Shown in pieces: positions 13,730 to 16,339 of a stretch of 16,339 nucleotides of DNA. This DNA comes from JAAYDF01 sp964511155 (lineage in GTDB: Bacteria > Planctomycetota > Phycisphaerae > UBA1845 > PWPN01), in NCBI GenBank assembly GCA_964511155.1, contig CAZEEJ010000131.1, positions 1 to 16,339 of the forward strand, in the 5' to 3' direction. Each line of letters starts with the position of its first letter. The first letter of the stretch is position 1. The notes under the pieces were generated by a model. That model was not told where the DNA came from, searched no databases, and worked only from the letters and a program-made list of their open reading frames with translations. The translations under genes were made by a program, and so were the position numbers.

Positions 13730-16339
13730 TCATTGCGGCAGGCAGTCGGGATTGCCGGGGATGTTGGGACCGCTCATGCACATCCAGAACAGATTGATAT
13801 CGCGGATGTCGAGGCCCGTGGCACCGTCCAGATCCACGTCCATGCAGGATGCGTCCGTCGGCGCGACGGCGGGGCCGGTAAGGCAGCTTTGCAGGAGCGC
13901 AAAATCATCCATATCCACGTCGCGGTCCTGATCGTAGTCTCCGGGGATCGCGGGCAACGTCACGGTCAGGTGGGCAACCGCCGAGGGGATCCCTCCGCCG
14001 CAGCCGCCGGTGACCACGCATCGGTAATCGCCTGCGTCGCTTTCCTGACAGTCAACAATCGTGAGCGTCGCGGTACCGACGCCGGTGATGTAACCGCCGT
14101 CGGTCAGATCGGCCCCATCCTTCTGCCATTGGTAGCTCAGGGCGCCTTCGCCGGTTGCCTCTACGGTGAAGTTCGCGGTTTCGCCGGCCAGAACGGTTTG
14201 GGTGTGGGGCTGGGCGGTGATGATGGTGGCGGCTTTGACGGTCAGGGCCGCCGCGTGAGAGACGTTGCTGCCGGCCGCATTGGTGACCACGCAGCGGTAG
14301 TCGGCACCATCGGCCGCGTCGGTGCTGGAGATGGTCAGTGTCGCGGTGGTGACTCCCGCATAATGCCCGCCGTTGTTCAGGTCCGTGCCATTCTTCTGCC
14401 AGCGGTAGGAGAGAGTGCCGCCCCCGGAGGCGGTCACTGCGAACTGTACGTGGGTTCCCGGGCAGACGGCGGTGGAGACGGGGTGCTGACTGATCATCGG
14501 CGGCGTGACATAGACCCACTTGACCGCGTCGGCATACATGCTGCCGCTGGCGTCGATGTTCAGGTTGCTGATATCGACCTGACCGGCGTTGATGCCCGCG
14601 TTGAACGGGTAGGTGCCCAGGGAAACCCACACATTGCCAGTGGCGGTCTGATCGACGTTGACATCGGTGGTGCCGCCGGCGCGGGTGATGCGGTGCAGGA
14701 TCGGGTTTTGCCGGTTGACGCTGGCCGCCCACGTGGTGAACACTTCGTACTGTCCGGCGGCGGGAATGTCCGCTTTGAAAAGGGCATGCTTTTCGCCGGC
14801 GACGGAACGGTAGGTGCTGCCATAGCGCGCGCCGATACCCGACGTGGTGCCGGCGGCGCTGCTCTTGGCGGCGTTGGCCCAGGCTCCGGTCTCGCTGTAG
14901 TGGTCAAAGTTCTGCCCGCCGGTTCTGCTTTCGACCATGTATACGTTGGATACCACGGTGAGGCCGGCATTGTTGGAGGTGGCGCTGCCGACGGCATTGG
15001 AGACCACGCAGCGATAGTTGCCCGTGTCGGCACTATCGACGTTGGCGATCCACAGGGTGCTGGTATGGGCACCGGAGATATCGCCGCCGTCCTCGAGGTC
15101 GGCGCCATTCTTCTGCCACTGGTACGCCAGGGGGGCCTCTCCGGTGGCGGTGACGGTGAAGGTTGCGGTGCCGCCCAGGGGCATGGTGGTGTCGGCCGGC
15201 TGCGCGGTGATGTTGGGCGCCTGGGGGCCGCCGCCGTTGACCTGGACCTGCTTGATGCAGGTGGCTCCGAACCAGGTGACTCCCTCGCGGAGCATCCGCC
15301 AATCGGTGGTATAGGTGCCCGCGGTGAGCGGGGCGGTCAGGGTGAGGTTGAACGTCTGGGTGGTGTTGGGCCAGACCTCACCGCTGAGCGCGACCCGGGT
15401 GGTGCCGGTGAAGGGATCGCTTTCGCCCACCGCTCCAAGCTTGAAGCCTCTGGCACTGTTCCACAACACGCCGCGGTTTCGGAAGGTGATGCTGACGTTG
15501 TAACTCTGCCCGGCGGTCATGGTGGTCGGGATGGTATCGCTGACGTACTCGTCGGAATAGAAGTCGTAGGTTGGGGTTACGCCGCGGTACTGACAGACGC
15601 CCTTGTAGACCCCCCACATGGTGGTGGAGCGGAAGAAGTTGTCCTGAAGGTACAGGCCGTCGCGATCGCAGGTATCGTGGAAGCCGACTTCGATGAGGAT
15701 GGCCGCCCGGTTGGGGATGCGGGTTTCGGCACTGCCGCCGGCGTCATCGACGATTCCGCGGTTACGCCAGGTGGTGTCACCGTAGTGCGTCCGAATAGCG
15801 CTGACCAGATTGTCGTTGACCGCCTGGGCAAGCTGTTTGCTGATCGTGCCCCAGGCGGCGTGCTCGCTGCTGCTGAGATCGTAGCCGGTGATGGTCCCGT
15901 TGGGGCAACCGGTTCCGGTGCAGTCGCCGGTATAGCCGTTGGTGTGCATGGCGATGTGCAGGTCGGTGTTGTCGTAGTCGGAGGCCAGCGGCCGGCTGCG
16001 GATGCTGTCGCTGCTTTCGCTGGAGCCGGTGCCCAGGTTGCAGTCGCCGGTCGAGCTGGCATAAACCGAGCAGGGATAGCCGAGGTGCTTGAGCCAGTAA
16101 GAGCCGGACATATACCACCACGGTTGGCCGGTGGGGTAATTGCCGTAGCTCTTGTCGATGCAGCGGTAATTCTTGGTGGTCGCTCCGTCCTGGCGCAGGT
16201 AGGTGTCCAGGATGGCGACGAGGTCGATGTTGTGCAGATCCTCGCGGGACAGCGGGGCACAGTAGATACCGCGTTCGTATCCCCAGCCGCTGCCGTTCCA
16301 CACCAGGCCGTGGCCCGGGGACATCGAGATTTTGGCGCC
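13730..16339 (-). CDS. Secreted N-acetylmuramoyl-L-alanine amidase with Ig-like, golvesin-type and dockerin-like domains (5' end missing)
   Basis: The frame stays open to the window edge: the codons before ATG 16324 read 'GAKIS', which is the first strand of the fold, so the true start and signal peptide lie outside. Counting from that Met, the Amidase_3 domain spans 1 to about 247. Zinc ligands are H5 ('SPGHG'), probably E28 ('SREDLHNID') and H127 ('HIAMHTNG'), with E212 catalytic ('AAILIEVGFHD'). This family cuts the bond between muramic acid and L-alanine in peptidoglycan. Next are an NBR1-type Ig-like domain (about 253-362, 'SDTIPTTMTAGQSYNVSITF' to 'WFG'), an Ig-like domain (about 371-460), a golvesin/xanthan-lyase-type domain (about 463-605), two more Ig-like domains, each with a 'YRC' motif, and a dockerin-like tail (about 795-864). 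I infer an extracellular enzyme that attacks cell walls or remodels its own. Confidence 0.85.
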   Translation of the reverse strand, partial: GAKISMSPGHGLVWNGSGWGYERGIYCAPLSREDLHNIDLVAILDTYLRQDGATTKNYRCIDKSYGNYPTGQPWWYMSGSYWLKHLGYPCSVYASSTGDCNLGTGSSESSDSIRSRPLASDYDNTDLHIAMHTNGYTGDCTGTGCPNGTITGYDLSSSEHAAWGTISKQLAQAVNDNLVSAIRTHYGDTTWRNRGIVDDAGGSAETRIPNRAAILIEVGFHDTCDRDGLYLQDNFFRSTTMWGVYKGVCQYRGVTPTYDFYSDEYVSDTIPTTMTAGQSYNVSITFRNRGVLWNSARGFKLGAVGESDPFTGTTRVALSGEVWPNTTQTFNLTLTAPLTAGTYTTDWRMLREGVTWFGATCIKQVQVNGGGPQAPNITAQPADTTMPLGGTATFTVTATGEAPLAYQWQKNGADLEDGGDISGAHTSTLWIANVDSADTGNYRCVVSNAVGSATSNNAGLTVVSNVYMVESRTGGQNFDHYSETGAWANAAKSSAAGTTSGIGARYGSTYRSVAGEKHALFKADIPAAGQYEVFTTWAASVNRQNPILHRITRAGGTTDVNVDQTATGNVWVSLGTYPFNAGINAGQVDISNLNIDASGSMYADAVKWVYVTPPMISQHPVSTAVCPGTHVQFAVTASGGGTLSYRWQKNGTDLNNGGHYAGVTTATLTISSTDAADGADYRCVVTNAAGSNVSHAAALTVKAATIITAQPHTQTVLAGETANFTVEATGEGALSYQWQKDGADLTDGGYITGVGTATLTIVDCQESDAGDYRCVVTGGCGGGIPSAVAHLTVTLPAIPGDYDQDRDVDMDDFALLQSCLTGPAVAPTDASCMDVDLDGATGLDIRDINLFWMCMSGPNIPGNPDCLPQ

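Noticed and set aside
13082..13797. Two similar short plus-strand frames (13082-13315, 13591-13797) beginning 'MCQGGRRHERSLQD'
   Set aside because: They exist only because the 175-bp repeat occurs twice. Each runs into different sequence after the repeat, and the repeat is made of hairpins.

Overview
The window is high-GC bacterial DNA that most likely comes from a member of the Planctomycetota (Phycisphaerae or a related, perhaps uncultured, lineage). This is inferred from three things: two large secreted proteins that end in the same dockerin-like tail (two Asp-rich calcium-loop segments, each followed by C-x-S/T-G-P and a second Cys); Asn/Asp/Cys-rich linkers of the type 'DCNEDGIPDEC'; and many GC-rich palindromic repeats between genes. 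No rRNA, tRNA, CRISPR array, transposase or phage gene was seen.

Layout. Positions 1-172 hold nothing I can support. Positions 173-547 (minus) hold a decayed fragment of a repeat-propeller-type protein, lying in frame directly after the stop of the next gene. Positions 548-5758 (minus) encode a 1736-residue secreted mosaic: signal peptide, HEYGH zinc-peptidase domain, Ig-like segment, Cys-rich linkers, a long beta-helix with a 261-residue internal duplication, and a dockerin-like tail. Positions 5759-6389 are a divergent intergenic region with an 18-bp tandem repeat and several large hairpins. A plus-strand series follows: larC (6390-7583, nickel-pincer cofactor synthesis), a membrane-anchored coiled-coil protein with an HTH-like C-terminus (7781-8317), an Rnk/GreA-C-terminal protein (8597-9010) and a secreted GH78 alpha-L-rhamnosidase (9178-11532). 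Convergent to these is a PLP-dependent trans-sulfuration enzyme (11586-12755, minus) with a good candidate promoter. The stretch 12756-13729 is mostly repeats: a perfect 25-bp inverted repeat, then two identical 175-bp direct repeats that bracket a small gene of unknown function (13260-13475, minus). A secreted N-acetylmuramoyl-L-alanine amidase with several accessory domains and the dockerin-like tail (13730-16339, minus) runs off the right edge.

How the genes work together. There is no clear operon with one purpose. The extracellular proteins (zinc-peptidase/beta-helix protein, rhamnosidase, amidase) fit an organism that degrades or binds polymers outside the cell, and the two dockerin-like proteins may share an export or surface-attachment route. 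LarC, Rnk and the trans-sulfuration enzyme are ordinary housekeeping or cofactor functions; no larB, larE or larA is visible here. The most unusual structure is the small gene between identical 175-bp repeats. I found no convincing evidence of a complete new defence, mobile or biosynthetic system.
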